The notes under the pieces: model-generated
Databases searched by the model: none
Told to the model about the DNA's origin: nothing
The model's input: the letters and a program-made list of their open reading frames with translations, nothing else
Shown: positions 15,644-24,467 of the stretch, in pieces
Layout: each line of letters opens with the position of its first letter
Numbering within the stretch: position 1 is the stretch's first letter
Origin: Sphingobacterium chuzhouense
Lineage (GTDB): Bacteria; Bacteroidota; Bacteroidia; Sphingobacteriales; Sphingobacteriaceae
Direction of reading: 5' to 3'
NCBI RefSeq assembly: GCF_014692525.1
Contig: NZ_JACNYL010000001.1
Location: forward strand, 124,001-188,000
DNA: 64,000 nucleotides
Position numbers and translations under genes: made by a program

Positions 15644-16804
15644 ATGCAAGTATATTTTGATAATGCCGCTACGACTCCATTAGATCCGGAAGTGATAAAG
15701 GTCATGACAGAAACCATGCAGGAGCATTTTGGAAACCCTTCTTCTATCCATGCACACGGTCGTCAAGCAAGAACCATCATTGAAAAGGCTAGAAAAACCG
15801 TAGCCAGTTTATTAAAAGCTTCTCCGTCCGAAATATTCTTTACCTCCGGCGGTACCGAAGCAGATAACATGGCTATTGTGAGATCAATCACCGATTTAGG
15901 GATTACACATGCTATTACTTCCCCTTTGGAACATCACGCCGTTTTGCATACATTGGAAGATTTAGCAAAAAGGAACATTATACAATTGGATTTTGTCACA
16001 GTTGATGAACGTGGCAATGTCGATTTTGATTATTTACGAGACCTGTTATCTCAAAATCCGCGTACCTTCGTATCGCTGATGCATGCTAACAATGAAATCG
16101 GTACATTAACCGACATTTATAAAGTTTCTGAAATATGCCAGGAATTTAACGCGGTCTTCCATTCCGATACCGTGCAGACCATGGGCCATTACGAGCACGA
16201 CCTCTCCACATTACATATTGATTTCCTTACAGGTGCTGCTCATAAATTCCATGGCCCAAAAGGAGTAGGTTTTATCTACATCAACGGAAAAAACAAAATC
16301 CGTCCGCTCATCTATGGAGGTGCTCAAGAACGTAACATGCGTGGAGGGACAGAGAATGTCTACGGCATCGTGGGACTAGCCAAAGCATTGGAATTGTGCT
16401 ATCAAAATATGGAGACTCATAGGAATTATATTCAAGGGTTAAAAGATTATATGCGTTCGGAACTGCAAAAGAACATCCCTCAGGTTACATTTAATGGAAA
16501 TATAAATGCCGAGGATTCACTATACACCGTTTTAAATGTATCACTTCCTTGCACAGAAATTGCGGACATGTTACTGTTTAGTCTGGATATTGCCGGTATC
16601 TCTGCCTCGGGAGGAAGTGCATGCAGTTCCGGTTCTCAGTTGGGTAGCCATGTACTTCAAGCATTGGATAGCGACCCAGACAAACCTGCTGTCCGTTTTT
16701 CCTTTAGCAAATACAATACAAAGGAAGAAATTGATTTTGTGGTGAAAAAGCTGAAAGATATTTGTGTAGAACAAGGGCAAAGTAAGGGGCATCAATTAGC
16801 ATAA
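15644..16804 (+). CDS. Cysteine desulfurase, NifS/IscS family
   Basis: This 386-residue class V PLP enzyme takes sulfur from cysteine for Fe-S clusters or tRNA thiolation. FDNAATTPLDPEV opens the protein, the PLP lysine is Lys201 in GAAHKFHGPKG, HSDTVQTMGH binds the cofactor, and the active-site Cys327 lies in SGGSACSSGSQ. No iscU, iscA or sufC gene is adjacent, so IscS versus NifS assignment is open. Its 3' end overlaps the convergent NlpE-like gene by 13 bases. Confidence 0.93.
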   Translation: MQVYFDNAATTPLDPEVIKVMTETMQEHFGNPSSIHAHGRQARTIIEKARKTVASLLKASPSEIFFTSGGTEADNMAIVRSITDLGITHAITSPLEHHAVLHTLEDLAKRNIIQLDFVTVDERGNVDFDYLRDLLSQNPRTFVSLMHANNEIGTLTDIYKVSEICQEFNAVFHSDTVQTMGHYEHDLSTLHIDFLTGAAHKFHGPKGVGFIYINGKNKIRPLIYGGAQERNMRGGTENVYGIVGLAKALELCYQNMETHRNYIQGLKDYMRSELQKNIPQVTFNGNINAEDSLYTVLNVSLPCTEIADMLLFSLDIAGISASGGSACSSGSQLGSHVLQALDSDPDKPAVRFSFSKYNTKEEIDFVVKKLKDICVEQGQSKGHQLA

Positions 16805-17205
16805 TGGAGTATATAGCGCTCCGCCAATTCACCCCGAATCTCTTTTCCTGACAAATCTAATTGTCTTAATTGGTCGGGTTCTACTTTATATTTGTAGTCT
16901 AACCCCTCCAAATTAAGTTCTCCGTCTCTTAATTCCCATGTGCCCGTTTTGGAAAAGGGTTCTACACTTTTGCCTACATAGGTATACTCCAGCGTGTATG
17001 CTTTGTCGTTCGCTAACGTTAAAGAAGTCGCTATGGCATCACAATCCGTACATGGGAGATTGCCTCTGTATGTTCCCACCAAGCGCCCTTCGGTTACTTT
17101 ACCAAACTTATTATTTTCGATACTTGCATTTGTTCGAGTATTTACACAACCAACGACGACAAAGAGTCCTAACAATAATCCATTTATATATATCACGAAA
17201 CGCAT
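16792..17205 (-). CDS. NlpE-like lipoprotein
   Basis: This 137-residue protein has a lipoprotein signal peptide ending in VVVGC. The mature part has GTYRGNLPCTDCDAI, TLTFANDK-like beta strands (SLTLANDKAYTLEYTYVG) and GTWELRDGELNL, the pattern of the NlpE N-terminal domain, a small beta-barrel with a CxxC pair that in E. coli NlpE links copper and surface sensing to Cpx signalling. It would be anchored in the envelope. ATG 17205 is used; a GTG lies one codon upstream. Confidence 0.8.
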   Translation of the reverse strand: MRFVIYINGLLLGLFVVVGCVNTRTNASIENNKFGKVTEGRLVGTYRGNLPCTDCDAIATSLTLANDKAYTLEYTYVGKSVEPFSKTGTWELRDGELNLEGLDYKYKVEPDQLRQLDLSGKEIRGELAERYILHYAN

Positions 17206-17275
17206 CACTCCAGATTTTTGTTATTGACAACAAAAAAAGTACCACAAAGCCTTCGTTACGTTTTATTTAACGTTT

Positions 17276-17614
17276 TTAATCGTCCCATTCATCTTCCTCT
17301 ATCCCCATGGCCAAATTATAGGCGCTTAACAGTTCTCCATAGGCATGACGATTCCGTAGTCGCTGTGCTACCTCCATTCCCACTCTGTATACATCCAACG
17401 CTTCCTCTTTCCTCCCCTGCTCTTCCATAAATTTAGCGAAATGATAATATGTTCCAATGTAGTCCGGATGGTTTGTCTGCAAATCTTGAAAACCAGCAAA
17501 CGCGTTTTCGTTATCGCCTGTTTTTTTATACTCCATCGTTATAGCGTATTTTAAAAAAGGGTCATTCGGGCTTTCTTTTAAAAACTCCTGTAATTCTTCT
17601 AGTCTATTACTCAT
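17276..17614 (-). CDS. Small TPR protein
   Basis: This 112-residue soluble protein consists of about three tetratricopeptide-like helical hairpins (PNDPFLKYAITMEYKKTGD; HPDYIGTYYHFAKFMEEQGR; KEEALDVYRVGMEVAQ) with an acidic tail ending EEDEWDD. TPRs mediate protein contacts; the partner is unknown. The start is ATG 17614, 8 bases from a predicted -7 box. Confidence 0.8.
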   Translation of the reverse strand: MSNRLEELQEFLKESPNDPFLKYAITMEYKKTGDNENAFAGFQDLQTNHPDYIGTYYHFAKFMEEQGRKEEALDVYRVGMEVAQRLRNRHAYGELLSAYNLAMGIEEDEWDD

Positions 17615-17622
17615 GGTAAAGA

Positions 17623-17630
17623 CAAAAATA
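17623..17630 (-). promoter_or_regulatory. -7 box before the TPR gene
   Basis: The minus strand reads TATTTTTG, 8 bases before ATG 17614, so the leader would be nearly absent. Confidence 0.45.
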
Positions 17631-17707
17631 GGAAAAGTACATCAATAAAAATACTATGCATGCATAGAAAAATGACAATTTGCTGACGGCTTATCAAACA
17701 TCGTTTC

Positions 17708-17738
17708 TTGTTTTTGGTTTTTGAAATTGATAGGTTTG
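17708..17738 (+). promoter_or_regulatory. etfBA promoter
   Basis: TTG (17708-17710), a 20-base spacer and TAGGTTTG (17731-17738) fit the Bacteroidota pattern, 26 bases before the etfB start. Confidence 0.55.
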
Positions 17739-17764
17739 TGTGAAGGCTAAAAAAATATACTCCC

Positions 17765-18502
17765 ATGAAGATACTTGTATGTATAAGCAACGTGCCCGAC
17801 ACGACATCCAAAATCACTTTTACGGATAATAACACAGCATTCAATACCGCTGGCATTCAATATATCATTAATCCGTATGATGAAATTGCTCTGGCCAAGG
17901 CTGTTGAACTTGCCGGCAATGGCCAAGGCGCGATAACGGTAATCCATGTAGGCGAAGCATCCGCGGACCCCACTATTAGAAAGGCCTTGGCGATCGGTGC
18001 AGATAATGCTATCCGCATAGATGCCCGTCCACGTGATGCTTGGTTTGTAGCCAACCAAATCGCTTCTTACGCCAAGACACAGGGCTTTGACCTTATCTTG
18101 ACCGGGCGTGAATCTATAGATTATAATGGTAGCTTGGTACAGGGGTATATCGCCGAACTCTTAGGTATACCATCCATCTCCATTGCTAAAAAGCTAGATA
18201 TCGACGGCACAAGCGCTACAGTAGAACGGGAAATAGAGGGCGGTAAAGAAGTGGTACAAATTCCGCTACCGGCCGTTGTCGGAACAGCAGAGGGCGTGGC
18301 AGAACCCAAAATACCGAATATGCGTGGGATTATGAGTGCTCGTTCAAAACCGCTCGAAGTTATCGCAGCCGTTGATGTGCCGGCATTATCCCATATTACC
18401 CATTTTGACACACCGCCTCCGCGGGGTAACGTTAAACTTGTTGACAAAGACAACGTCACCCAACTGGTTGAGTTGTTACACAGCGAGGCAAAAGTTATAT
18501 AA
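17765..18502 (+). CDS. etfB: Electron transfer flavoprotein beta subunit
   Basis: This 245-residue protein is the smaller ETF subunit, which holds AMP and helps pass electrons from acyl-CoA dehydrogenases to the quinone pool. It shows MKILVCISNVPDT, INPYDEIALAKAVEL, GRESIDYNGSLVQGYIAELLG (AMP region) and PNMRGIMSARSKPLEV, the EtfB signature. It is followed 21 bases later by etfA. No acyl-CoA dehydrogenase or ETF-quinone oxidoreductase gene is nearby. Confidence 0.95.
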   Translation: MKILVCISNVPDTTSKITFTDNNTAFNTAGIQYIINPYDEIALAKAVELAGNGQGAITVIHVGEASADPTIRKALAIGADNAIRIDARPRDAWFVANQIASYAKTQGFDLILTGRESIDYNGSLVQGYIAELLGIPSISIAKKLDIDGTSATVEREIEGGKEVVQIPLPAVVGTAEGVAEPKIPNMRGIMSARSKPLEVIAAVDVPALSHITHFDTPPPRGNVKLVDKDNVTQLVELLHSEAKVI

Positions 18503-18523
18503 ATCTTCATTAAAGCGCTTATT

Positions 18524-19498
18524 ATGGCAATTTTAGTATATATCGAAAATATAGCGGGAGCATTTAAAAAATCCGGATATGAGGCGGTGTCCTACGCGAA
18601 AGCTATTGGAGACGCTACCGGTCAGCCTGTCACTGCACTCAGTATCGGAAAAGTAGATGCCGCATCCTTAGAAAATATCGGTCGCTACGGTGTAAACAAA
18701 GTGATAGAGGTGAATACCGAACAGCTACACCAATTCGTCAATCAGGCGTATGCTGCGGTTATCGCGGAAGTGGCAAAAAGTATACAGGCAACGACCATCA
18801 TACTATCTAATTCCTTCAGCGGAAAAGGACTAGCTCCACGCATTGCTGCCAAATTGGACGCAGCACTTGCTGACGGGGCGATTATATTACCTATCATCAA
18901 GGGAGACGCTTGGGAAATAAAAAAATCTGCTTTCTCGGGCAAGGCCATCGCAACACAAGAGCTCACTGCTCCTGTCAAAGTGATCGCTTTGACACCGAAT
19001 ACCATTGAGGCGGTGGAAGCACCTACGACAGTCGAAATCGAAACTTTCCAACCACAAGTTGCCGCTGCAGATTTATCTACGGTTGTTAAAGATATTGTGC
19101 AGGCGACAGACAAAATACCATTACCCGAAGCGAATATTGTCGTGTCTGCCGGACGCGGATTAAAAGGCCCCGAAAACTGGGGAATCATAGAGGAATTGGC
19201 TAACGTATTGGGTGCTGCTACAGCTTGCTCCAAACCAGTATCGGATGCGGGTTGGCGCCCACATGAGGAACACGTAGGACAAACGGGATTGGCGGTAAGC
19301 CCAAACCTATATATTGCTATTGGCATCTCCGGAGCGATCCAGCATCTTGCCGGTGTAAGTTCTTCGAAAACCATTGTCGTGATCAACAACGATCCTGAAG
19401 CGCCATTCTTTAAAGTCGCCGATTATGGCATCGTAGGGGATGCTTTTGATATCGTCCCTAAACTCATTGATGCCTTCAAAGCATATAAGAATCACTAA
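18524..19498 (+). CDS. etfA: Electron transfer flavoprotein alpha subunit
   Basis: This 324-residue protein binds FAD in its C-terminal domain: VVSAGRGLKGPENWGIIEELA, GAATACSKPVSDAGW, VGQTGLAVSPNLYIAIGISGAIQHLAG and INNDPEAPFFKVADYGIVGD are all conserved FAD-contact blocks. It pairs with etfB. The Arg usually found before the SGAIQH loop region is in the expected DAGWRPHEEHVGQTG context. A terminator hairpin follows at 19520. Confidence 0.96.
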   Translation: MAILVYIENIAGAFKKSGYEAVSYAKAIGDATGQPVTALSIGKVDAASLENIGRYGVNKVIEVNTEQLHQFVNQAYAAVIAEVAKSIQATTIILSNSFSGKGLAPRIAAKLDAALADGAIILPIIKGDAWEIKKSAFSGKAIATQELTAPVKVIALTPNTIEAVEAPTTVEIETFQPQVAAADLSTVVKDIVQATDKIPLPEANIVVSAGRGLKGPENWGIIEELANVLGAATACSKPVSDAGWRPHEEHVGQTGLAVSPNLYIAIGISGAIQHLAGVSSSKTIVVINNDPEAPFFKVADYGIVGDAFDIVPKLIDAFKAYKNH

Positions 19499-19519
19499 AC
19501 AAACAATTGAAACAAAGTA

Positions 19520-19557
19520 AAATGGTCGGGTTGTAATATAATCTGGCCATTTTTTAA
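19520..19557 (+). terminator. Terminator after etfBA
   Basis: AAATGGTC (19520-19527) pairs with GGCCATTT (19545-19552; one G-T pair), followed by TTTTAAT. Confidence 0.65.
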
Positions 19558-19620
19558 TTACGATGGTTTTTATTTTGTCCCGAATATTTACATATTTGTA
19601 ATATAGTTTAGGCATTAAGG

Positions 19621-20253
19621 ATGAAGAAAATCAAATTAGATATAGTGGGGTTATCGTACAGTCAAACACAATCTGGTGCTTATGCACTGGTTTTGGGCGA
19701 GATGGGAGGTAATCGTCGGTTGCCCATTATCATTGGAGGTTTTGAGGCGCAGGCCATTGCGGTAGAAATTGAAAAAATGCAACCCAGCCGTCCATTGACT
19801 CACGATCTCTTCAAGACTTTTGCCGACAATTTCCAAATCAATATCCAGGAAGTGCTGATCTACAATTTGATAGATGGTATCTTCTTCGCAAAACTGGTCT
19901 GCTCTAATGGCGACAAAACTTTCGATATCGACTCCCGCACTTCCGATGCGGTTGCGTTAGCGGTACGTTTTGGTGCACCGATATACGTATATGATTTTAT
20001 TATGGATGCAGCGGGTATCGTTATTGAAAGTAATGATTTTGCTTTTCTGGAAAACCTGGAAGGTCTCCCAAAAGAAAACACCATGACGAGTGCAACTTCC
20101 ACACCCGCGGAAAAAGAGCACGCGCCCAAATCACCTTATTTTAATATGAGCGACGATCAACTGGAGATAAATCTCAAAAAAGCAATCGAAGCGGAGCAAT
20201 ACGAGACGGCGGCTAAAATACGTGATGAAATCGACAGGAGAAAAAAGGATTAA
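19621..20253 (+). CDS. Bifunctional nuclease (BFN/DUF151) domain protein with a UVR motif
   Basis: This 210-residue protein has a BFN/DUF151 domain in residues 1-135 (GLSYSQTQSGAYALVLGE, LPIIIGGFEAQAIAVEIEK, PLTHDLF, SRTSDAVALAVRFGAPIYV). It ends with a UvrB/UvrC-type helical motif (LKKAIEAEQYETAAKIRDEI) at about 175-207. This pairing is common in bacteria. DNase and RNase activity was reported for plant relatives; the bacterial role is unsettled. Its 3' end overlaps the nucleoside transporter by 29 bases, suggesting coupled expression. Confidence 0.85.
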   Translation: MKKIKLDIVGLSYSQTQSGAYALVLGEMGGNRRLPIIIGGFEAQAIAVEIEKMQPSRPLTHDLFKTFADNFQINIQEVLIYNLIDGIFFAKLVCSNGDKTFDIDSRTSDAVALAVRFGAPIYVYDFIMDAAGIVIESNDFAFLENLEGLPKENTMTSATSTPAEKEHAPKSPYFNMSDDQLEINLKKAIEAEQYETAAKIRDEIDRRKKD

Positions 20254-21607
20254 ATTACGGTTAACTGTCGTAAGCTTCTTTCAATTTTTTGTTTGGGGTG
20301 CTTGGCTCATTACCATCGCCAACTATTGGTTCGGTACAAAACAATGGGATGGCACACAATTTGGCGCGATTTTTTCCACGATGGGCATTGCAGCGATCTT
20401 TATGCCAACACTTATGGGCATCATTGCTGACCGATGGATAAATGCAGAAAAATTATACAGCATTCTACATTTGCTATATGCCGTAACCCTCTTTTATCTG
20501 CCACAGGTAGATAATCCACAGACATTTTTTTATATTATGCTGTTGGCTATGGGTTTCTATATGCCTACACTGGCGTTATCAAATTCTATTTCCTACACGA
20601 CACTGGTAGCGAAGGAATATGATGTGGTCAAGGTTTTTCCGCCTATACGGGTATGGGGCACGATCGGTTTTATTACCGCCATGTGGGTAGTCAATCTAAC
20701 AGGTAATAAAGCGACAGCATATCAGTTTTATATCGCCGGAATTGCTGCAATGGGTTTAGGGCTGTATGCGCTGACGCTTCCTAAATGTCCACCAAAAAAC
20801 AGGCGACATCAAGAAAAGCAATCGTGGACAAAAACACTCGGGCTAGATTCATTTAAGTTGTTTGCAGACTACAAGATGGCTGTTTTTTTTATCTTCTGTA
20901 TGTTTCTGGGAGGGGCATTACAACTAACCAATGCTTACGGCGACGTATTTCTGGATGAATTCAAGTTTTACCCAAAGTACGCCGATTCTTTCGCCATTAA
21001 GTACTCTACACTCATCATGTCCATTTCACAGATTTCGGAAACACTCTTTATTTTAGCTATCCCATTTTTCTTGAAAAGGTTTGGTATCAAAAAGGTGATG
21101 CTCATCGCAATGTGGGCGTGGGTGGCTCGATTTGGATTATTCGCATTTGGCGACCCACAAACGGGTTTATGGATGATCATCCTTTCTTGCATTGTATATG
21201 GAATGGCATTTGATTTCTTCAATATATCCGGATCTTTATTTGTCGAAAAATCTACCACAGCGTCCATACGCAGTGCTGCACAGGGCCTTTTTATGATGAT
21301 GACCAACGGCTTTGGAGCCATATTGGGAAGCCTGATCTCCGGTTGGGTAATAGACCATTATTTCACGCTGGAATTTTCCTCCTTGGAAAAGCTGTCAACT
21401 TATCTACAAACCGAAACGATGAATAGCTCACTGCTTCAATTTATACATTCCCGAGGGATATCGGTATTGCCTGATGGCCTGCTCAGTGAACATGTTTTGT
21501 TAAAGGATTGGCGAGGAATATGGCTGGCTTTTGCTGGTTATACACTTATAATCGCCATTTTATTTAGCTTTTTATTTAAACATAAACACGACAGAAACAC
21601 CGCTTAA
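20225..21607 (+). CDS. Nucleoside:proton symporter, NupG/XapB-like MFS
   Basis: This 460-residue inner-membrane protein has about twelve hydrophobic segments. The opening RLTVVSFFQFFVWGAWLI and the block ALSNSISYTTL match the nucleoside:H+ symporter family. The middle loop (KCPPKNRRHQEKQS) divides the two halves as in MFS carriers. It probably imports nucleosides, which would feed salvage. The first candidate start is GTG 20222, then ATG 20225; the latter is chosen. Confidence 0.85.
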   Translation: MKSTGEKRIKLRLTVVSFFQFFVWGAWLITIANYWFGTKQWDGTQFGAIFSTMGIAAIFMPTLMGIIADRWINAEKLYSILHLLYAVTLFYLPQVDNPQTFFYIMLLAMGFYMPTLALSNSISYTTLVAKEYDVVKVFPPIRVWGTIGFITAMWVVNLTGNKATAYQFYIAGIAAMGLGLYALTLPKCPPKNRRHQEKQSWTKTLGLDSFKLFADYKMAVFFIFCMFLGGALQLTNAYGDVFLDEFKFYPKYADSFAIKYSTLIMSISQISETLFILAIPFFLKRFGIKKVMLIAMWAWVARFGLFAFGDPQTGLWMIILSCIVYGMAFDFFNISGSLFVEKSTTASIRSAAQGLFMMMTNGFGAILGSLISGWVIDHYFTLEFSSLEKLSTYLQTETMNSSLLQFIHSRGISVLPDGLLSEHVLLKDWRGIWLAFAGYTLIIAILFSFLFKHKHDRNTA

Positions 21608-21653
21608 ACAGGTAAAAACCGCCTAAAACTTCGTTTTTCCCTCGCATTTTACC

Positions 21654-21661
21654 TATATTTG
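21654..21661 (+). promoter_or_regulatory. -7 box of the mscS-like gene
   Basis: TATATTTG lies 9 bases before ATG 21671 and fits TAnnTTTG. The leader would be about five bases. Confidence 0.5.
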
Positions 21662-21670
21662 TCTGTTAAT

Positions 21671-23005
21671 ATGGAAAAAACAGACATTATTAACATTGCC
21701 GCACAGCAAACCAGTGCACTTTACGATTGGACATTTAACGTCATCCAAAACGCTGGAGTATCCGACAAACTTGCCCATATCGTTACCTCCGCCAGTCTAC
21801 TTGTCGTCGCTTTTGGAATACTGTATATAGTCAACTTTATCATCAGCGCTATCTTCAATTCCGTTTTAACAAAGATTATCAAGAAAACAAAGACAAACTG
21901 GGACGATTTTCTACTGAAAAACAAAGTATTAAATAAACTTAGCTTATTAATTCTCGTTATTATTGCACAACAAATGATACCATTCATCTTTGTTGGGTTT
22001 CCAAATTTTACAACGGGTCTTAATAAATTTCTAAATATTGTTGTTATTTTATCCGTATACGCATTTATCAACAGCTTATTGAAGACCGGGCGGGATATTT
22101 TGCGTACATCGAAAGCTTTTGTAGACAAACCACTTGATAGTTATCTGCAAGTTGTACAGATATTTTTGATTTTTGTTATCGGTACGCTCATCGTTTCCAT
22201 ACTGACAGGTAATTCACCGTGGTCATTCCTCGTTTCGTTAGGTGCTGCATCTGCTATCCTCATGTTGGTGTTTAAGGACACTATCCTCGGTTTTGTAGCG
22301 AGTATACAAGTATCGGCTAATGATTCCGTTCGTGTCGGCGATTGGATTGAGATGTCGAAATACGGAGTAGATGGTGATATACTGGAGATCAACTTAAACA
22401 ATGTCAAAATTCAAAATTTTGATAAGACGATAGTAACAATCCCTACCTATACACTGCTGAGTGATTCGTTTAAGAATTACAGAGGCATGCAAGATTCGGG
22501 CGGTCGACGTATTAAGCGTTCAATCCATATTAAGATATCTACCATCAGATATCTAACAGAACAAGAGATCGATGAATTGAAAAAAATTAAACTCTTGTTA
22601 CCATATATCGATAAGCGACAAAAGGAAATAGACGAATACAATAGTCAGGAACAGGTAGACAGTTCTGTGTTAGTGAACGGCCGGCGGATGACTAATGTGG
22701 GTTTATTTAGAGCTTATATTTTAGCCTATGCCAAACATAATCCGAACATACATCAAGCCATGACCCTTATGGTTCGTCAACTAGACCCTAAGGAACACGG
22801 CTTACCACTGGAGCTTTATATGTTTACCAACGGCACAAATTGGGGATTTTTTGAGGATGTCATGTCCGATTTGTTTGATCATTTATTCGCAGCAATTAAA
22901 TACTTCCACCTCGAGGTCTTTGAACTTCCAGCTTCTGATGATCTGCGCCATCTCCTTGCAGAAGGAAATCTTATATCGGCCGGACAAAGATCAGCGGATA
23001 ATTAA
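21671..23005 (+). CDS. Mechanosensitive ion channel, MscS family
   Basis: This 444-residue protein has four to five hydrophobic segments in the first 190 residues. The MscS core follows: a pore-lining stretch SLGAASAILMLVFKDTILGFVASIQV, then the beta domain with DSVRVGDWIEM and DGDILEINLNNVKIQNFD. It is longer than E. coli MscS and resembles the YbdG/YnaI-type larger channels. It opens under membrane tension to release solutes. A TTG at 21659 would overlap the -7 box, so ATG 21671 is taken. Confidence 0.9.
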   Translation: MEKTDIINIAAQQTSALYDWTFNVIQNAGVSDKLAHIVTSASLLVVAFGILYIVNFIISAIFNSVLTKIIKKTKTNWDDFLLKNKVLNKLSLLILVIIAQQMIPFIFVGFPNFTTGLNKFLNIVVILSVYAFINSLLKTGRDILRTSKAFVDKPLDSYLQVVQIFLIFVIGTLIVSILTGNSPWSFLVSLGAASAILMLVFKDTILGFVASIQVSANDSVRVGDWIEMSKYGVDGDILEINLNNVKIQNFDKTIVTIPTYTLLSDSFKNYRGMQDSGGRRIKRSIHIKISTIRYLTEQEIDELKKIKLLLPYIDKRQKEIDEYNSQEQVDSSVLVNGRRMTNVGLFRAYILAYAKHNPNIHQAMTLMVRQLDPKEHGLPLELYMFTNGTNWGFFEDVMSDLFDHLFAAIKYFHLEVFELPASDDLRHLLAEGNLISAGQRSADN

Positions 23006-23021
23006 CTTTGTAAAATATTTG

Positions 23022-23063
23022 AAAGCAAAAAGGGTTGTCTTGACAGGACAACCCTTTTGCTTT
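23022..23063 (+). terminator. Hairpin after the mscS-like gene
   Basis: A 17-bp stem (23022-23039 with 23047-23063, one bulged A) has a short loop. The arms themselves carry the A and T runs (AAAGCAAAAA / CCCTTTTGCTTT), so it can act on either strand. Confidence 0.75.
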
Positions 23064-23210
23064 CGGCATATTTCACAACAAGCCTGAACATAAACACTAA
23101 CCATTAATTACACATTAATGACGAACAAAAATTACTCATCACAAAGGTGAACTTTTAATGTGAAGTGATAATTAGCTTTATGTTAAAAAAGTAATATTGT
23201 TGCTTTTTTT

Positions 23211-23711
23211 CTACCGTGCATTCGCGATATTTATCCGCTCCAAAACTGTTTCGATCGTTGTTTTAGCAGCGTCCATCATTTTTGGATTTCCGGGGTAATC
23301 TGCATCCATCGTAACGGTCTTTCCTTTTTCCTTGTATTTATATTCAAGGCTGTAACGCGGTACCATACGTCCTTCGAGCGAATCTGCTCTAGGTGTTGTC
23401 ATATCATTATCTACATTCCAAAATCCCATTTCCATCGCTTTCCGGTGTAGGAAAAGTAAATCATCGCTCGTCAGCTTCAATTTCTTTTTAACGATTTCAT
23501 TATCACGATTGAGATATTGATAATCCTGCGTTGCCGAATGGTAGCTGTTCAGCATCGAATCTCGTAAACCGTATTGAATGGAAATATATTCGAAATCTGA
23601 ATAACGAAAAGGTGCATTCTTTACCATGTTGGAATAATAATAAACACAATAGATAAAAAAAGAACCGATAATACACAGTGCCAAAAAGATGGTCTTCGAT
23701 CTTCTACTCAT
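23211..23711 (-). CDS. Membrane-anchored protein of unknown function
   Basis: This 166-residue protein has one N-terminal membrane helix (residues 8-24, FLALCIIGSFFIYCVYYY). The remaining soluble part contains DLLFLHRKAMEMGFWNVDND and VPRYSLEYKYKEKGKTVTM; it looks like an alpha/beta domain facing the periplasm. I do not recognise a family. It stands alone between the mscS hairpin and the NlpC/P60 gene, with its own predicted -7 box 18 bases upstream. Confidence 0.7.
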   Translation of the reverse strand: MSRRSKTIFLALCIIGSFFIYCVYYYSNMVKNAPFRYSDFEYISIQYGLRDSMLNSYHSATQDYQYLNRDNEIVKKKLKLTSDDLLFLHRKAMEMGFWNVDNDMTTPRADSLEGRMVPRYSLEYKYKEKGKTVTMDADYPGNPKMMDAAKTTIETVLERINIANAR

Positions 23712-23728
23712 GACAAATCAATTTGTCG

Positions 23729-23736
23729 CAAAAATA
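23729..23736 (-). promoter_or_regulatory. -7 box of the anchored unknown gene
   Basis: The minus strand reads TATTTTTG, 18 bases before ATG 23711. Confidence 0.45.
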
Positions 23737-23800
23737 CACATTACGACTGAACTTAAACAGGAAAGTATATGGGTTATTAAAAGGTATTGTAATTTGAATG

Positions 23801-24397
23801 TTAGATTTTTGGCGTACCGGCACGTACAAAGTATTTGTAATACCAATTGTCTTTGATGTCGGAAATAATTACGCCTCTCCGTGTCGACACATGTACAAAT
23901 TTATTATTATGCAGATACACACCTACATGGTCTATGTTTCTTCCTCCAAAGGAGAAAAATACTAAATCCCCCTCCTTTAATTGTCTTTCATATTTTCTTT
24001 TCACATGGTCGCCCATATCCCGCGAACTCCGCGGTAAATTTTTACCATATACCTCTCTGTATAAAATTCCCACAAAGCCAGAACAATCTATTCCTGAAGG
24101 TTGCGTACCGCCGAGGCGATGCGGACTACCCAACCATTTATCGATGAAAGAATAAAGCGATTTGTTATCCAAATCATGTGCAGAAACGCCTAATATAGCA
24201 GCATAATTATCTATTCCAGAACCAGATACCGATTTACCACGTGCATCACTTGCATCTGTAGGGATGCCGGTATTGGTTGTGCCATGATGTGAGCGATTTC
24301 CATGGAGCACTTTTCTTTTAGCCCCGCAAGACGCCAATAGAAAAACGGCCATAACCCATGATAATAGCGTGATATACTTATATGATCGGTGTTGCAT
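23801..24397 (-). CDS. NlpC/P60 family lipoprotein, probable peptidoglycan endopeptidase
   Basis: This 198-residue protein has a lipoprotein signal ending in LASC (Cys24). Residues 85-198 form the NlpC/P60 cysteine peptidase domain with Cys105 in GIDCSGFVG, His157 in NIDHVGVYL and a third residue at His169 in NKFVHVSTRRG. Such enzymes cut the stem peptide, often between D-Glu and the diamino acid. It resembles E. coli Spr (MepS) in size and layout, so a role in wall growth is likely. Confidence 0.92.
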   Translation of the reverse strand: MQHRSYKYITLLSWVMAVFLLASCGAKRKVLHGNRSHHGTTNTGIPTDASDARGKSVSGSGIDNYAAILGVSAHDLDNKSLYSFIDKWLGSPHRLGGTQPSGIDCSGFVGILYREVYGKNLPRSSRDMGDHVKRKYERQLKEGDLVFFSFGGRNIDHVGVYLHNNKFVHVSTRRGVIISDIKDNWYYKYFVRAGTPKI

Positions 24398-24401
24398 AGC
24401 A

Positions 24402-24409
24402 CAAAAATA
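24402..24409 (-). promoter_or_regulatory. -7 box directly before the NlpC/P60 gene
   Basis: The minus strand reads TATTTTTG, ending 4 bases before ATG 24397, predicting a leaderless transcript. Confidence 0.5.
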
Positions 24410-24467
24410 AACATCAGAATGCGTTTAACAAAGTTTGGAGAAATGATTTTGTATCTTGCGCGCCAGA

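Noticed and set aside
18742..19389. A 215-codon minus-strand frame opposite etfA
   Set aside because: etfA is complete with all FAD motifs; the antisense frame is rich in Ala, Ser and Thr as expected from codon mirroring.
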